The position numbers and the translations under genes were made by a program. The notes below the pieces were generated by a model, which was given only the letters and a program-made list of their open reading frames with translations, did not search any database and was not told the origin of the DNA. Source: Bacteroidota bacterium (GTDB lineage Bacteria; Bacteroidota; Bacteroidia; B-17B0; Aurantibacillaceae). From it: a DNA stretch of 7,031 nt. The first letter of the stretch is position 1; every line of letters starts with the position of its first letter. Location of the stretch: assembly GCA_025360565.1 (NCBI GenBank), contig JANYBY010000388.1:1-7031 (forward strand), in the 5' to 3' direction. Positions 5,775 through 7,031 of this stretch are shown one piece after another.

Positions 5775-6614
5775 GTGAGAAACCTTCTTGCCTTCGTTTT
5801 AAAACATCATTTTATTTTTGTATTTATTTTATTGCAAACAATTTGCGTTTGGTTAATGGTGCAGCATAATGCATACCAGGGTTCACACGTTTTAAATTCT
5901 TCCAACGCCGTTGTGGCAAATGTTTATACGGCCGCCGCAAATACCAAAGAATATTTTTCGCTGCGGGATGAGAATGATCGGCTTGCCGGCGAAAATGCCA
6001 TTTTACGAAATCTGCTAAAATCCAATTACCGCGTTCTTCCTTTAAAGGAGTACGAAAAATACGACACGCTTTACAAACAGCAATACACTTACGTAAATGC
6101 CAAAGTGGTAAACTCCTCAGTAAACAAACGTCGAAATTTTTTAACGCTTAACATTGGTTCAAACATGGGCATTACAAGGGATATGGGAGTTATTTGCAGC
6201 GAAGGCATTATTGGAAAAGTAACCGACGTGTCCGAAAATTTTTGCAGTGTAATGAGTTTGCTGCACAAAGATTCGCGGGTAAATTGCCAGTTAAAAAAAG
6301 ACGCAAGTTTCGGACCCCTGATCTGGGATGGGAAAGATTATGAATATTGTTTGCTTACCGATATTCCAACGCATGCGAAAATAAAAAAAGGCGACGCGGT
6401 TATTACGAGCGAGCTATCGGGAATTTTTCCGGAAGGACTTTATGTTGGGGCCATAGATAGTTATGAAAGAAAACAAAACGAAGATTTTTACACCATAAAA
6501 ATAAAATTAGGGGCCGATCTTAAAAAAGTTAATCACGTTTACGTAATTAAAAATAAATTAAAAAGAGAGCGCGACTCTATAGAGGGCAAAGCGCAAAAAC
6601 AAATTGACGACTGA
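5775..6614 (+). CDS. mreC: rod shape-determining protein MreC, GTG start
   Basis: MreC is a bitopic inner-membrane protein whose periplasmic part oligomerises and binds the class B PBP2, coupling MreB to wall synthesis. The 279-residue product has a short cytoplasmic start, one membrane segment at about 12-29, a coiled coil at about 57-82 (LRDENDRLAGENAILRNLL) and the two-lobed beta domain from about 105 to 260. Landmarks include NIGSNMGI (126-133), the GIIGKV strand (144-149), SLLHKDSRV (161-169) and GLYVGAI (221-227). The C-terminal tail (261-279) is highly charged. The frame has a TAA at 5751-5753 and no ATG between it and the protein's start, so GTG at 5775 is the best start; MRNLLAFVLKHH matches typical MreC N-termini. 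Four cysteines (141, 157, 171, 192) lie in the periplasmic domain. Its end overlaps the mreD start by 11 bases. Confidence 0.95.
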   Translation: MRNLLAFVLKHHFIFVFILLQTICVWLMVQHNAYQGSHVLNSSNAVVANVYTAAANTKEYFSLRDENDRLAGENAILRNLLKSNYRVLPLKEYEKYDTLYKQQYTYVNAKVVNSSVNKRRNFLTLNIGSNMGITRDMGVICSEGIIGKVTDVSENFCSVMSLLHKDSRVNCQLKKDASFGPLIWDGKDYEYCLLTDIPTHAKIKKGDAVITSELSGIFPEGLYVGAIDSYERKQNEDFYTIKIKLGADLKKVNHVYVIKNKLKRERDSIEGKAQKQIDD

Positions 6615-7031
6615 TATAGCTAAAAATATTTTCAGGATTGTACTTTTAATTTTATTACAGGTATTGATCATCCAGAATATAAATTTGGGTGGCTATATTA
6701 TACTATTGCCGTATATTCTCATCATCATCATTATTCCGTTTGAAACACCGCGATTGCTAATGCTGTTCATCTCTTTTATGGTTGGGGTTATCATCGATTA
6801 TTTTTACGACTCATCGGGCCTGCACGCTTTTGCCTGTACCTTAATGGGTTTTTCCCGCTATTATGTTTTAAAATTTATTTCTCCCCGCGAAGGGTACGAC
6901 GCCGGTGTGCAGCCAACCGTGGAGGATATGGGCCTCGCCTGGTTTTTAAGTTACGCAGGCACTTTAATTTTAATTCACCATCTTTTCTTTTTTTATCTCG
7001 AAGCGTTTAAATTTTCGGACTTTTTTAGAAC
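6604..7031 (+). CDS. mreD: rod shape-determining protein MreD, 3' partial, TTG start
   Basis: MreD is a small polytopic inner-membrane component of the elongasome that partners MreC. The first 142 codons are present and the frame runs off the window; Bacteroidota MreD proteins are usually about 160-175 residues, so only a short C-terminal part is missing. Hydrophobic segments fall at about 9-24, 31-44, 50-66, 73-90 and 111-131. Family-like features are LLQVLIIQNINLGGY (17-31), the IPFETPR loop (44-50), FMVGVIIDYF (58-67), SGLHA (71-75) and FISPREGYD (91-99). No ATG occurs near the beginning; the TTG at 6604 inside the last codons of mreC gives MTTDIAKNIF, which fits the usual N-terminus and suggests translational coupling with mreC. 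Peptidoglycan transpeptidase (mrdA) and rodA genes often follow in this phylum but are outside the window. Confidence 0.92.
   Translation, partial: MTTDIAKNIFRIVLLILLQVLIIQNINLGGYIILLPYILIIIIIPFETPRLLMLFISFMVGVIIDYFYDSSGLHAFACTLMGFSRYYVLKFISPREGYDAGVQPTVEDMGLAWFLSYAGTLILIHHLFFFYLEAFKFSDFFR

Noticed and set aside
1..7031. Defence system, CRISPR array, insertion sequence or tRNA attachment site
   Set aside because: No regularly spaced repeats, transposase or integrase motifs, or tRNA-like cloverleaf were seen on either strand.

Overview
The window looks like a chromosomal segment of a Bacteroidota organism, most probably from the Flavobacteriia or a nearby lineage. The evidence is AT-rich DNA, almost no Shine-Dalgarno signals before clear genes, a TAnnTTTG-type promoter hexamer, secreted proteins whose signal peptides end in Gln (RAQ, YSQ), a short Bacteroidota-style arginine decarboxylase and a Bacteroidota-style mreBCD cluster. 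No tRNA, rRNA, transposase or CRISPR array was found.

Left part (1-1466, + strand): the 3' part of a short-chain dehydrogenase/reductase (SDR) gene runs in from the left edge and stops early. It abuts a small reading frame that looks like the C-terminal part of a lipocalin-like beta-rich protein without its signal peptide. This pattern suggests a deletion or fusion junction near position 441. One base after that frame comes a small exported Cys-rich protein. A tandem paralogue follows it and is broken by a stop codon in its signal peptide and a one-base frameshift in an A-tract.

Middle part (1512-4503): two minus-strand genes overlap by 11 bases, an arginase and a small exported protein with a carboxypeptidase-regulatory-like core. 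Divergent from the arginase, across 99 bases, is a 465-residue PLP-dependent arginine decarboxylase. The two enzymes use the same substrate: arginase gives ornithine plus urea, and the decarboxylase gives agmatine for polyamines. This segment is a divergent arginine branch point with its control in a short shared intergenic region.

Right part (4504-7031, + strand): a heptad-built inverted repeat lies between the decarboxylase and the cell-shape operon mreB-mreC-mreD. mreD is cut by the window edge. mreB uses ATG, while mreC appears to start at GTG and mreD at TTG inside the end of mreC. These proteins form the membrane scaffold that guides lateral peptidoglycan synthesis.

I did not find a clearly new multi-gene system. 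The items most worth checking are the double truncation near 441, the Cys-rich paralogue pair, the arginine branch point and the heptad palindrome.
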